Source of the DNA: Xanthomonas hortorum
GTDB taxonomy: Bacteria > Pseudomonadota > Gammaproteobacteria > Xanthomonadales > Xanthomonadaceae
Reading direction: 5' to 3' (one strand)
Assembly: GCF_002940005.1 (NCBI RefSeq)
Contig: NZ_MDEF01000027.1
Length of the DNA: 53,218 bases
This document shows, piece by piece, positions 43,738 to 52,734 of the stretch. The notes under the pieces were generated by a model. It searched no databases and was not told the origin of the DNA. It saw only the letters and a list, made by a program, of their open reading frames with translations. Numbering within the stretch: position 1 is the first letter of the stretch; each line of letters opens with the position of its first letter. Made by a program: the position numbers and the translations under genes.

Positions 43738-44349
43738 TCAGTCAAGCAGCGCCTGGATCAGGCCGGCATGCCGCTGCTGCTGCGCCTGCCGACGCAGCCG
43801 GCTGGCGGTGAAGATCGCGCACATCTCCGACACCGCCGTCTCGAAGGTCTCGTTGATGATGACGTAATCGAATTCTTCGAAGTGCAGCATCTCTTCGCGT
43901 GCGGCGGCCAGGCGCTGCGCCATCACGTCCTCGCTGTCCTGCCCGCGCTTGCGCATGCGCTCGTCCAGCGCCTGGCGCGAGGGCGGCAGGATGAAGACAC
44001 TGACCGCGTCGGGGACTTTCTGGCGTACCTGGCGCGCGCCCTGCCAGTCGATTTCCAGCAGCACGTCGTGGCCGGCAGCCAGCTGCGGCTCCACCGACTG
44101 CCGCGCGGTGCCCTTCCAATCGCCATGCACCAACGCATATTCGAAGAAGTCGCCCGCTTCGATCATGCCTTGGAACTCGTCGGCGGAGACGAAGTGGTAG
44201 TGCTCGGCATGCCGCTCGCCGGGCCGCGGCGAGCGCGAGGTGAACGAGATCGACAAGGCAATCTTGGGGTCACGCGCCAGGGTGGCGTTGACGATGCTGC
44301 TCTTGCCGGCGCCGGAGGGAGCCGCAACGATATAGAGGGTGCCGCGCAT
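43738..44349 (-). CDS. gmk: Guanylate kinase
   Basis: A 203-residue kinase with the P-loop APSGAGKSS at residues 9-17, the GMP-binding SRSPRPGERHAEHYHF, and EIDWQGARQV near the middle. It converts GMP to GDP with ATP. The ATG at 44349 starts at the family N-terminus (MRGTLYIVAAP); the open frame upstream is formed by heptad repeats. It is followed on the same strand by rpoZ and spoT, the conserved nucleotide/stringent-response neighbourhood. Confidence 0.96.
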   Translation of the reverse strand: MRGTLYIVAAPSGAGKSSIVNATLARDPKIALSISFTSRSPRPGERHAEHYHFVSADEFQGMIEAGDFFEYALVHGDWKGTARQSVEPQLAAGHDVLLEIDWQGARQVRQKVPDAVSVFILPPSRQALDERMRKRGQDSEDVMAQRLAAAREEMLHFEEFDYVIINETFETAVSEMCAIFTASRLRRQAQQQRHAGLIQALLD

Positions 44350-44353
44350 AGGT

Positions 44354-44384
44354 CGGGGATTCGTGATTGGGGAGTCGGGATTCG
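44354..44384 (+). repeat. GGGATTN heptad array upstream of gmk
   Basis: GGGGATTC, GTGATTG, GGGAGTC and GGGATTC units lie 5 bp before the gmk start. They pair with the inverted array at 44470-44500 at 25 of 31 positions, so the whole yicC-gmk gap can fold into one hairpin. Confidence 0.65.
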
Positions 44385-44469
44385 CAAACGGGTTGCGGGC
44401 CGGTGCCACCGGGGTCGATATGCTACCGGGATTGGCCGCAGCACGCCGACGCATGCCAGTTGCCGTCAG

Positions 44470-44500
44470 CCAATCCCGAATCCCCAATGCCAAATCCCGG
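44470..44500 (-). repeat. GGGATTN heptad array immediately after the yicC stop
   Basis: On the minus strand the yicC TAG stop is followed directly by CCGGGATTTGG, then GGGATTC and GGGATTG units. Inverted partner of 44354-44384. Confidence 0.65.
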
Positions 44501-45361
44501 CTACTCGATGTTCTGCACCTGCTCGCGGATCTGGTCGATCAGCACCTTCAGATCCACCGCGGCGTTGGAGGTGCGGCTGTCCACCGACTTGGAGCCCAGC
44601 GTATTGGCTTCGCGGTTGAATTCCTGCAGCAGGAAGTCCAATCGACGGCCGACCGGTTCGCGCTGCTTGAGCACGCGGCGGATCTCGGAAATATGGCTGG
44701 ACAGGCGATCCAGCTCCTCATCCACGTCCAGCTTCTGCAGCCACAGCACCAGTTCCTGCTCGGCGCGCCCCGGGTCCACCGGATGCGGCAGATCGGCCAG
44801 GCGTGCGGCGAGCTTGGCGCGCTGACCTTCGCGAATGGCCGGAATCAGCGTGCGCACTTCGGCGGCGATGCGTTCAATCGCATCCACCCGCTCGCTGATC
44901 GCCTCGGACAGCTTGCCGCCTTCGCGCTCGCGCGCAGCGACGAAACTGTCCACCACCTCATCGAGCAATGCCAGAGCCTGCGCCTGCAACGCCGGTGCGT
45001 CCACGTCCTGCACCTGCAGCACGCCGGGTAGCTGCAACAGATCGGTAAAGCCGACCTGCAACTTGGGAAACACACCGTCGAGCCGCGTGGCCAGTGCGCC
45101 CAGTTCCTGCAGCAGGGATTCGTTGACGGCCAGGGTCTGCCCGTTATCCGGCGCGCGCAGGCGCAGTGCCAGATCCAGCTTGCCGCGGCTATTTTTTGCC
45201 GCCACGCGTTCGCGCAGCATCGGCTCCAGCGCACGCAGTTCTTCGGGCAGGCGCACGCCTATTTCCAGAAACCGGTGGTTGACCGAGCGCAGCTCGCAAC
45301 CGAGCGTGCCCCAGGGCGTGATGCGTTCGCCGCCAGCAAACGCGGTCATGCTTCGAATCAT
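44501..45361 (-). CDS. yicC: YicC family endoribonuclease-like protein
   Basis: A 286-residue protein of usual family length. The N-terminal MIRSMTAFAGGER and ELRSVNHRFLEIGVRLP are the strongest family signatures; the C-terminal REPVGRRLDFLLQEFNREAN and TLGSKS motif are also conserved. Members were long of unknown function and have more recently been shown to act as endoribonucleases. Start at 45361 or Met5. Divergent from rph across 109 bp, and upstream of gmk on the same strand, the usual gamma-proteobacterial order. Confidence 0.92.
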   Translation of the reverse strand: MIRSMTAFAGGERITPWGTLGCELRSVNHRFLEIGVRLPEELRALEPMLRERVAAKNSRGKLDLALRLRAPDNGQTLAVNESLLQELGALATRLDGVFPKLQVGFTDLLQLPGVLQVQDVDAPALQAQALALLDEVVDSFVAAREREGGKLSEAISERVDAIERIAAEVRTLIPAIREGQRAKLAARLADLPHPVDPGRAEQELVLWLQKLDVDEELDRLSSHISEIRRVLKQREPVGRRLDFLLQEFNREANTLGSKSVDSRTSNAAVDLKVLIDQIREQVQNIE

Positions 45362-45470
45362 CGTCAGTCCCGTGCCTTCAAAGCGCGAATGGTACCCTAG
45401 CCGCCCGCGCTGGCTGACCGCCTCGCCACGCGCTGACCCAGACCCACCTCCCGACTTCCGGACTCATCGC

Positions 45471-46196
45471 ATGACCTTTTCCCGTCCCAGCGGCCGCACG
45501 GCCGACCAGCTGCGCCCGGTGCGCATCGAACGCGCTTTCACCCGTCACGCCGAAGGCTCGGTGCTGGTCAGCTTCGGCGACACGCGCGTGCTGTGCACCG
45601 CCAGCGTGGAAAACCGCGTGCCGGGGTTCCTCCGCGGCAAGGGCGAAGGCTGGGTGACCGCCGAATACGGCATGCTGCCGCGCTCCACCCACACCCGCTC
45701 CGACCGCGAAGCCGCACGTGGCAAGCAAGGCGGGCGCACGCTGGAAATCCAGCGTCTGATCGGCCGCGCATTGCGCGCCTGTGTGGATCGCAATGCCCTG
45801 GGCGAGCGCACCATCACCCTGGACTGCGACGTGCTGCAGGCCGATGGCGGCACCCGCACCGCTGCGATCACCGGCGCCTACGTGGCGCTGGCCGATGCGG
45901 TGAACCTGCTGCTCAAGCGTGGCGACATCAAGAAGCATCCGCTGATCGGCGCTGTAGCCGCGGTATCGGTGGGCATCTATCGCGGCGAGCCGGTGCTGGA
46001 TCTGGATTACCCCGAAGACAGCGACTGCGACACCGACATGAATGTGGTGATGAATGACGGTGGCGGCTTCATCGAGCTGCAGGGCACCGCCGAAGGCCAC
46101 GCCTTCCGCCGCGACGAACTCAACGCGCTGCTCGCCCTGGCCGAAAAGGGCATGGGCGAATTGTTCGCCCTGCAACGCGCTGCGCTGGCCGGATGA
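45471..46196 (+). CDS. rph: Ribonuclease PH
   Basis: A 241-residue exoribonuclease beginning MTFSRPSGRTADQLRPVRI, with the phosphate-binding GGRTLEIQRLIGRALRAC and acidic residues in DYPEDSDCDTDMNVVM. It trims tRNA 3' ends using phosphate. Full length, with no sign of the truncation known in some E. coli K-12 strains. The frame is open far upstream, but only the ATG at 45471 fits. It is the first gene of rph-VOC-rdgB-hemW; the stop overlaps the VOC start by 4 bp. Confidence 0.96.
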   Translation: MTFSRPSGRTADQLRPVRIERAFTRHAEGSVLVSFGDTRVLCTASVENRVPGFLRGKGEGWVTAEYGMLPRSTHTRSDREAARGKQGGRTLEIQRLIGRALRACVDRNALGERTITLDCDVLQADGGTRTAAITGAYVALADAVNLLLKRGDIKKHPLIGAVAAVSVGIYRGEPVLDLDYPEDSDCDTDMNVVMNDGGGFIELQGTAEGHAFRRDELNALLALAEKGMGELFALQRAALAG

Positions 46197-46585
46197 GCCG
46201 TCGCATCGCCCTGACCACGCTGCTGGTTGCCGATTACGACGCGGCCATTGCCTGGTACACCGGCGCGCTGGGTTTCCACGTGCTGCAGGACCGGCTGCTC
46301 GACGGTGGCAAGCGCTGGGTGGTGATCGGCCCGGGCAGCGCGCAGGACGCCGGCTTGCTGCTTGCGCAGCCGGCCGACGCCGCGCAGCAGGCGCGCATCG
46401 GCGACCAGACCGGTGGGCGGGTGGATCATTTCCTCTACACCGACGACTTCTGGCGCGACCACGCGGCCATGCAGGCGTTTGGCGTGGAATTTCTGGAAAC
46501 CCCGCGCGAGGAGCCGTATGGCACTGTTGCTGTATTCCGCGACCTGTACGGCACCAAGTGGGATCTACTGGAGCCCAAGCAATGA
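46193..46585 (+). CDS. VOC family (glyoxalase/bleomycin-resistance-like) protein
   Basis: A 130-residue protein with the two beta-alpha-beta-beta-beta modules of the vicinal oxygen chelate fold. ALTTLLVADYDAAIAWYTGA begins the first; VAVFRDLYGTKWDLLEP ends the second. The function and ligand are unknown. It overlaps rph at the start (ATGA) and rdgB at the stop, so it is translationally coupled to two nucleic-acid housekeeping genes, which says little about its own chemistry. Confidence 0.88.
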   Translation: MSRRIALTTLLVADYDAAIAWYTGALGFHVLQDRLLDGGKRWVVIGPGSAQDAGLLLAQPADAAQQARIGDQTGGRVDHFLYTDDFWRDHAAMQAFGVEFLETPREEPYGTVAVFRDLYGTKWDLLEPKQ

Positions 46586-47181
46586 AACAATTGGTCCTGG
46601 CCAGCGGCAACGCCGGCAAGCTGGAAGAACTGCGCGCCATGCTCGCAGAACTGCCGCTGCGCATCGTGGCGCAGGGCGAACTGGGTGTCGAAGACGTGCC
46701 GGAAACCGGCCTGACCTTCGTCGAGAACGCCTTGATCAAGGCGCGTCATGCCAGCGCGGTCACCGGTCTGCCGGCACTGGCCGACGACTCCGGCCTGATC
46801 GTCGATGCCCTTGGCGGCGCGCCCGGCTTGTACAGCGCGCGCTATGCCGGCAGCCCGACCAATGCGCAGGCCAACAACGCCAAGTTGATCGAGGCCATGC
46901 GCGATGTACCGGCCGAGCGCCGCAGCGCGCGGTTTTATGCGGTGATCGTGCTGCTGCGTCACCCGGAAGATCCGCAACCGCTGATCGCCGAAGGCCGCTG
47001 GGAAGGGGTGATCACCACCGAACCGCGCGGCGATGGCGGCTTCGGCTACAACCCGGTGTTTCTGGACCCGGTGTACGGCCTGACCGCTGCGGAAATGCAG
47101 ACTGCGTTGAAGAACCGGCTGAGTCACCGTGCGGTGGCGTTGGCCACGTTGCAGCACAAGCTGCACGCCCTGTCGCTGTGA
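46582..47181 (+). CDS. rdgB: XTP/dITP diphosphatase (RdgB/HAM1)
   Basis: A 199-residue protein with the N-terminal LASGNAGKLEELRAML, which binds the nucleotide, the central ADDSGLIVDALGGAPGLYSA and GGFGYNPVF near the end. It hydrolyses non-canonical purine nucleoside triphosphates so that they do not enter DNA or RNA. The ATG overlaps the VOC stop (ATGA). The hemW start follows 16 bp after its stop. Confidence 0.96.
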   Translation: MKQLVLASGNAGKLEELRAMLAELPLRIVAQGELGVEDVPETGLTFVENALIKARHASAVTGLPALADDSGLIVDALGGAPGLYSARYAGSPTNAQANNAKLIEAMRDVPAERRSARFYAVIVLLRHPEDPQPLIAEGRWEGVITTEPRGDGGFGYNPVFLDPVYGLTAAEMQTALKNRLSHRAVALATLQHKLHALSL

Positions 47182-47197
47182 ACGATGGCCTGATGCA

Positions 47198-48355
47198 GTG
47201 CCCGACCTGATCCCGCCCCCGTTGTCGCTATACGTGCACCTGCCGTGGTGCGTGCGTAAATGCCCGTACTGCGATTTCAATTCGCATGCGGCCAAGGGCG
47301 TGCTGCCGTTCGAGGAGTACGTGGATGCGTTGATCCGCGATCTGGATAACGATTTGCCGCTGGTGTGGGGCCGCGTGGTGCATTCGGTGTTCTTCGGCGG
47401 TGGCACGCCGAGCCTGTTTCCGCCCGAGGCGATCGATCGCTTTCTGCAAGCCGCGGCTGCGCGGCTGCGCTTCGCACCGAATCTCGAGATCACCCTGGAA
47501 ACCAATCCAGGCACCGCCGAGCATGGCCGCTTCGATGGTTATCGCGCCGCCGGCGTGAACCGCCTGAGCTTCGGGGTGCAGACCTTCGACGATGTGGCGC
47601 TGCAGCGGCTCGGTCGCATCCACGACAGTGCCGAGGCCGAGCGCGCGATCAAACTCGCGCAAGATGCCGGCTACGACAATTTCAATATCGACCTGATGTA
47701 CGCGCTGCCCGAGCAGACCCTGGCGCAGGCCGAGCGCGATCTCGAGCGCGCCTTTGCGTTGCAGCCTACGCACATGTCGCATTACCAGCTCACGCTGGAG
47801 CCGAACACGGTGTTCTTCGCGCGGCCGCCCAAAGGCATCCCCGACGACGATGCGGCCTGGGATATCCAGGAACATTGCCAGCGTCTGCTGGCCGAGGCCG
47901 GCTACGCGCAGTACGAAGTGAGCGCCTACGCCAAGCCCGGGCGGCAATGCGCGCACAACCTCAATTACTGGCGCTTTGGCGATTATCTGGGCATTGGCGC
48001 CGGTGCGCACGGCAAGATCAGTTCCGGGGCCGAGCAGCACGTATTGCGGCGGTGGAAGCACAAACATCCGCAGAGTTATCTGGCCAGCGCCGGCAACGCC
48101 GCGTCGATCGGCGGCGATGAGGTCGTGCCGCGCGCGCGGTTGCCGTTCGAATACATGCTCAATGTATTGCGCCTGCACGAAGGCTTCCGGCTGAGCGATT
48201 TCGAAGCCTCCACCGGTTTGGAGGCGTCAGAGATCGCAGCGCCGTTGGCGCGCGCGGTCGCGCAGGGTTGGATGACCGAGCAGGACGGACGCGTGATACC
48301 GACCGAACTGGGCCGCCGCTTCACCAACGACGTGGTCGAGTTATTCCTGACCTGA
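47198..48355 (+). CDS. hemW: HemW-like radical SAM heme chaperone
   Basis: A 385-residue protein with the cluster motif CVRKCPYC (CxxxCxxC) close to the N-terminus, FFGGGTPSLFPPE for SAM binding and the C-terminal HemW domain. It resembles oxygen-independent coproporphyrinogen oxidases, but family members of this length act in heme delivery. No ATG lies in the right place; GTG at 47198 fits the family N-terminus and the spacing. The TGA stop is the first triplet of a diverged dispersed repeat copy. Confidence 0.92.
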   Translation: MPDLIPPPLSLYVHLPWCVRKCPYCDFNSHAAKGVLPFEEYVDALIRDLDNDLPLVWGRVVHSVFFGGGTPSLFPPEAIDRFLQAAAARLRFAPNLEITLETNPGTAEHGRFDGYRAAGVNRLSFGVQTFDDVALQRLGRIHDSAEAERAIKLAQDAGYDNFNIDLMYALPEQTLAQAERDLERAFALQPTHMSHYQLTLEPNTVFFARPPKGIPDDDAAWDIQEHCQRLLAEAGYAQYEVSAYAKPGRQCAHNLNYWRFGDYLGIGAGAHGKISSGAEQHVLRRWKHKHPQSYLASAGNAASIGGDEVVPRARLPFEYMLNVLRLHEGFRLSDFEASTGLEASEIAAPLARAVAQGWMTEQDGRVIPTELGRRFTNDVVELFLT

Positions 48356-48475
48356 CGCTGGTCAGCAAACCCTCGCGAGCGCCCGTCATGCGCGCGTGAC
48401 CGGCACGGCAGGCCTGGAGTGTTCGAGTGGTCCATCGCACCGAGCAATGGCCGCGCCTGGCCGCTCCAATGTCGC
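48353..48475. repeat. Diverged copy of the dispersed palindromic element (copy 4)
   Basis: Beginning at the hemW TGA, the sequence lines up with the TAAGAGCGGCTAACAAAACG end of the complete copies at 19 of the first 30 positions, including CGCGAGCG. Downstream it keeps GGAGTGTTCGAGTGGTCCAT (against GGAGTGTACGAGTGGTACAT in copy 3) and CGCGCCTGGC. The right end is not clear. Confidence 0.6.
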
Positions 48476-48492
48476 GCGGCAACGCGGAAAAC

Positions 48493-50967
48493 ATGCTACA
48501 TAGCTCACGCTTCGAACCGAGCACACCTCCACGGATGTCCACGCCCGCCTCTTCCCTGCAGCACACACTCAGCGGCCCGATTGCCGATGCGCCGGTTTCC
48601 GCGCGCGGCCGGCATCTGCTCGCGGCACTGCATGCGCACTGCGTGCAGGCGCTCAGCGGGCCGCTGCGGCTGACCATCGTCGAGCTGGAACGTGAGTTGC
48701 TGCATCAGGCCGAACATGCGCGCAACAGCCAGATCCAGGCCGAAACCTACGCGCAGACGCGTGGCCTGCGCGATCATATCGATCGGTTTCCGCAAGCCTT
48801 TCTGCAGCAGCTCGCGCAGGATCTGGCCAACCTGCGCGAGCGCCCGTCGCTGACACCGCTGGCCGATGCGCCGGCGCATCCGCAGATGCTCACGCTGGTG
48901 GAAGACACCGATATCGACCGCGACATCGTGCTCAGCGAGATCGCGCGCCGCGAAACCTCGCGCCGTGCCGATGCGCTGCAATTGCTGGCGCAACGGTTGG
49001 CGGTGATCGGCGTGGTTGCCGAATTCGAACTCGAAGAAGTCCCGCTCGGTCCGTATGCGCTGTGCCGCCTGCTGCGCCAATGCGGCGAAACGCTGGGGCT
49101 GAGCCTGGATGGGCAACTCACGCTGTACCGCGTGTTCGAGCGTCAGCTGATCGAGCGCTTGAACGATCTGTACGAGCGTGCCAACAGCGTCCTCGCGCAG
49201 GAAGGCATCCTGCCGGGGCTGATCTATCACCCGTATCTGGTCAAGCCCACGCAGGTGCAGACGCGGCGTGCGCTGCCTGCATCGGCCACTGCATCGAAGG
49301 ATGCTGCACCCACCAACGCGCGCGCGATGCCGCAGCGTGGCGGGCAACCGGCGACCGGCTGGAGCGGGCAGTCCGCACCGACACCTTGGCAGAGCGCCTT
49401 GCTGGATCCGTCCGATTCTCCGATGACACTGGCTGCGGCTACATACGGTGAGCAGGCAACACCTGCATTGAGCGATGCAATGCAGGCGCTTGGCGGCCTG
49501 ATGTCGTCGGCACGTCAGTCGCAGGCGGCCGGCAACACAGGCCCATCTGCGCCTCACAGTGCATCGAATCACGGCGCTGCCAATCGCGGCACAGCGCCCG
49601 TAACAGGCTCGCAGGCAATACCTGAAAGAGCATTTCCCCAGCTTGCTTCCACGGCAGTGCCCAAAGCCGCGCTCAGCGACGCGCTGGCCAGCCTGCAAGG
49701 CGCGTTAGCCGTGCAATCAACTGCAGCGGCCGGCATCGATGTGGTGCAGCGGCAGGTGCTGGAACTGTTGCGCGCCCAGCACGGCCCGGACGCGGCGCTA
49801 TCGCCGCAGGACACCGACACCTTCGACCTGCTCGGCCTGCTCTACGCGCAGATGCAACGCGAAGTACGCGAGCAGACCCCGGCGCAGACCTTGCTTGCCA
49901 AGTTGCAGGTACCGGTCGTGCGCGCGGCATTGGCCGACACGCATTTTTTCGTGCGCGATCAGCACCCGGTGCGCGAATTGCTCAACACCGTGGCCGAGTC
50001 CGGTGCGGTATGGCTGGGCGAGGACGATGTCGACCCGCAGTTGCTGCACAAGCTGGGCAATGCGGTCGACAAGATCGTCAACGACTATCACGGCGACGAA
50101 AGCGTCTTCGCTGCGGCCAACGACGAGATCCAGACGCATCTACGCGCACTGGCGCGCAAGGCCGAGGTCGCCGAGCGGCGCCACGTAGATGCCGCACGCG
50201 GCAAGGAACGGCTGGAATCGGCCAAGCAGCAGGCCGCCGATCGCATCGAGGATCTGTGCGAGCAGAGCGCGCCGCCGCGTTTCGTGCAATCGCTGCTGCG
50301 CCAGGCGTGGTCGGACGTGCTCACGCTCACGCTGCTGCGGCAAGGCGAGCAATCGCCCGAATGGGATGAGCGCCAGGCGCTGACGGCGCGTATCGCCGAG
50401 GTCACCTGTTTGAGCAAGGGTCAGCCCACCGACACTGCGCTCGGTGGCGATGTCCAAACCGCACTGCTGCAGATCGGCTATCACCAGGACGAAGCGGCGG
50501 CGATCGCGCGGCGCCTGTCCACGCCCGGTGGCGAAGACGAGATGACCTCGCGCACCGAACTCACCGCCAAACTCAGGGCGCGCACGCGGCTGGGCGACCA
50601 GGGTGACAACGCCCCGCGCAAGGACATCGCCACACCGCGCTCGCCGGCCGAAGAGGCGTGCTACACGCAGTTGCGCAACCTGCCATTCGGCACCTGGTTC
50701 GAATTCGTGGTCAACCAGCAGGGCGACCTGCGTCGGCAACGGCTGTCCTGGTACAGCCCGATGACCGACAACGCGTTGTTCGTCAATCAGCGTGGGCAAA
50801 AGATCGGCGAGCAATCGCTGGATGGTCTGGCGCGGCTGATGGCCGGCGGCCAGGCGCGCCTGCTGATCGAAGAAAAATCGCGCCTGATCGACCGCGCCTG
50901 GCATGCCACCGTGCGCACGTTACGTCACCTTGCCGGCCAGTCGCCTGCTGCAGAGGTCGCCCCATGA
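48493..50967 (+). CDS. DUF1631 family protein
   Basis: An 824-residue soluble protein of the DUF1631 family. The N-terminal third is helical. A low-complexity Ala/Gln/Ser/Pro linker lies at about 260-410. The C-terminal part (about 640-800) has GTWFEFVVNQQGDLRRQRLSW and NALFVNQRGQK, a segment that looks like a PilZ-related beta barrel. Function is unknown. The start is uncertain: 48469, 48493 or 48535 are possible; codons before 48475 lie in the dispersed repeat. Its stop overlaps the following PilZ gene (ATGA), so both products are probably made in step and may act together in c-di-GMP-related control. Confidence 0.82.
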   Translation: MLHSSRFEPSTPPRMSTPASSLQHTLSGPIADAPVSARGRHLLAALHAHCVQALSGPLRLTIVELERELLHQAEHARNSQIQAETYAQTRGLRDHIDRFPQAFLQQLAQDLANLRERPSLTPLADAPAHPQMLTLVEDTDIDRDIVLSEIARRETSRRADALQLLAQRLAVIGVVAEFELEEVPLGPYALCRLLRQCGETLGLSLDGQLTLYRVFERQLIERLNDLYERANSVLAQEGILPGLIYHPYLVKPTQVQTRRALPASATASKDAAPTNARAMPQRGGQPATGWSGQSAPTPWQSALLDPSDSPMTLAAATYGEQATPALSDAMQALGGLMSSARQSQAAGNTGPSAPHSASNHGAANRGTAPVTGSQAIPERAFPQLASTAVPKAALSDALASLQGALAVQSTAAAGIDVVQRQVLELLRAQHGPDAALSPQDTDTFDLLGLLYAQMQREVREQTPAQTLLAKLQVPVVRAALADTHFFVRDQHPVRELLNTVAESGAVWLGEDDVDPQLLHKLGNAVDKIVNDYHGDESVFAAANDEIQTHLRALARKAEVAERRHVDAARGKERLESAKQQAADRIEDLCEQSAPPRFVQSLLRQAWSDVLTLTLLRQGEQSPEWDERQALTARIAEVTCLSKGQPTDTALGGDVQTALLQIGYHQDEAAAIARRLSTPGGEDEMTSRTELTAKLRARTRLGDQGDNAPRKDIATPRSPAEEACYTQLRNLPFGTWFEFVVNQQGDLRRQRLSWYSPMTDNALFVNQRGQKIGEQSLDGLARLMAGGQARLLIEEKSRLIDRAWHATVRTLRHLAGQSPAAEVAP

Positions 50968-51311
50968 TCCAGGACACCCGTCGCGCACCGCGCCGTCAAC
51001 CGACCGATCTGGTGCCGGTCACCGACATGCTCAGCGAGGCGCAGATCGGCCGGGTCGGTAATGTCTCGGAAACCGGCATGCTGCTGCTGGCTTCGGTTCC
51101 GCTGCATGACGACGCCTTGTATCAATTGCGCTTCACCCTACCCGAGCGCGTGGGCCGCGCCACCGAGATCGATGTCGGCGTGCACCTGCTGTGGTCCGAA
51201 GCCGCGCACGCCCCCGGACAGGCCTGGGCCGGTTTTCGTTTTCTGACCATGTCGGAGCCGCATCGGCGACGCCTGCGCGCCTGGATCGCCGAGGAACACA
51301 TGGCCGGCTGA
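50964..51311 (+). CDS. PilZ domain protein, probable c-di-GMP receptor
   Basis: A 115-residue single-domain protein. The N-terminal RRAPRRQPTD carries the RxxxR motif and NVSETGMLL the (D/N)xSxxG motif; together they make the c-di-GMP binding site. A beta-barrel pattern follows to WAGFRFL. It overlaps the DUF1631 gene by 4 bp. The partner and output are unknown; coupling to DUF1631 and the presence of a type IV pilus in the same region make motility or surface behaviour possible. Confidence 0.88.
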   Translation: MIQDTRRAPRRQPTDLVPVTDMLSEAQIGRVGNVSETGMLLLASVPLHDDALYQLRFTLPERVGRATEIDVGVHLLWSEAAHAPGQAWAGFRFLTMSEPHRRRLRAWIAEEHMAG

Positions 51312-51380
51312 AGGCACAGCGCCGCTGCCAGGATTGCGGCAAAATTGCGCATTGCCTTTGCATTGCCGATCGAGCCCCGC

Positions 51381-52706
51381 ATGACCCAGCCGTCCTTGAG
51401 CCACCTGTATTCCGACCACCTGCGCACGCTGACCGCGCGCGCCGATCAGGCGCTGCAGCGCGGCGGCTTCGATCACCTGGTCGTGCCCAGCGGTAGCCTG
51501 CATTACCAGGTATTCGACGACCGCGATTACCCATACGCGGTCAACCCGCAATTCAAGGCCTGGGTGCCGCTGACGCGGGTACCCAACAGCTGGCTGATCT
51601 ACACCCCGGGCAAGCGCCCGACGGTGATCTTCTACCAGCCGTTCGACTACTGGCATGTGGTGCCTGACGCCCCCAGCGGCTGGTGGGTGGAGCACTGCGA
51701 CATCCACATCATCCGCACCCCGGACGAAGCATTGACACTGCTGCCCAAACAGCCCGAGCGCTGCGCAATTCTCGGCGAAGCGCAGAGTGCGCTCGGCGCC
51801 TATGTGCCGAACAATCCGCAGCCGGTAATCGATTACCTGGACTACCAGCGCGCCTTCAAGACCCCATACGAACTCGCACTGCTGCGCATTGCCCAGCAGC
51901 TGGCAGTGCGCGGCCATCGCGCCGCCGAAGCGGCATTCCGTGCAGGCCAGAGCGAGTTCGGCATCCACATGGCGTACTGCGCAGCCGTGGGTCAGGACGC
52001 CAATGAACTGCCATACGGCAACATCATCGCGCTCAACGAACACGGCGCAGTGCTGCACTACACCGAACTCGGCCAGCAGCCGCCGCAACCGTTACGCAGC
52101 TTTTTGATCGATGCCGGCGCTTCGGCCTACGGCTACGCCAGCGACATCACCCGCACCTATGCCGCCGACCCGGGCAGCGAATTCCAGGCACTGATTGATG
52201 CAGTCGACGCCGCGCAGATCCGCATGGGCCAGAACGTGCGCGCGGGCGTGGATTACAAGCAGCTGCATGTGGAGGCGCATCTGGCGTTGATGGGCATCCT
52301 CAAGGACTTCGGCATCCTCACCGTGTCGCCGGAAGCCGCGCTAGCCACCGGTGTCAGCGCCGCGTTCTTCCCGCACGGGCTGGGCCATCTGATTGGCTTG
52401 CAGGTGCACGATGTCGCCGGCTTCGCAGCCAGCGACCGCGGCGGCCGCATCGAGCGCCCCGCGGGTCACCCGTATCTACGCCTGACCCGCGTGCTCGAAC
52501 CGGGCATGGTGGTCACCATCGAGCCGGGCGTGTACTTCATCGACATGCTGCTGGACGAAGTGAAGAAGAACGGCCACGCCGCCAGCATCGACTGGCAGCG
52601 CGTCGACCACTTCAAACCCTACGGCGGCATCCGCATCGAAGATGAAGTGGTGTGCACTGATGGCGCTCCCGAAAACCTGACGCGCCCAGTGTTTGCCGCA
52701 CCATAA
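51381..52706 (+). CDS. pepQ: Xaa-Pro dipeptidase PepQ
   Basis: A 441-residue M24 metallopeptidase. The metal ligands appear as Asp in LIDAGASAYGYASDITRTYA (two Asp), His in FFPHGLGHLIGLQVHD, Glu in VTIEPGVYF and Glu in GIRIEDEVV. It cleaves dipeptides ending in proline in the cytoplasm and, in related bacteria, also hydrolyses some organophosphates. The ATG at 51381 is the family start; a longer frame to 51345 is not needed. A 69-bp gap separates it from the PilZ gene. Confidence 0.95.
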   Translation: MTQPSLSHLYSDHLRTLTARADQALQRGGFDHLVVPSGSLHYQVFDDRDYPYAVNPQFKAWVPLTRVPNSWLIYTPGKRPTVIFYQPFDYWHVVPDAPSGWWVEHCDIHIIRTPDEALTLLPKQPERCAILGEAQSALGAYVPNNPQPVIDYLDYQRAFKTPYELALLRIAQQLAVRGHRAAEAAFRAGQSEFGIHMAYCAAVGQDANELPYGNIIALNEHGAVLHYTELGQQPPQPLRSFLIDAGASAYGYASDITRTYAADPGSEFQALIDAVDAAQIRMGQNVRAGVDYKQLHVEAHLALMGILKDFGILTVSPEAALATGVSAAFFPHGLGHLIGLQVHDVAGFAASDRGGRIERPAGHPYLRLTRVLEPGMVVTIEPGVYFIDMLLDEVKKNGHAASIDWQRVDHFKPYGGIRIEDEVVCTDGAPENLTRPVFAAP

Positions 52707-52734
52707 ATTATTCTGCACAGCACGGAGCATCGCC

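Noticed and set aside
44835..45470. A long N-terminal extension of RNase PH
   Set aside because: It is antisense to yicC and not conserved; homology begins at the ATG at 45471.
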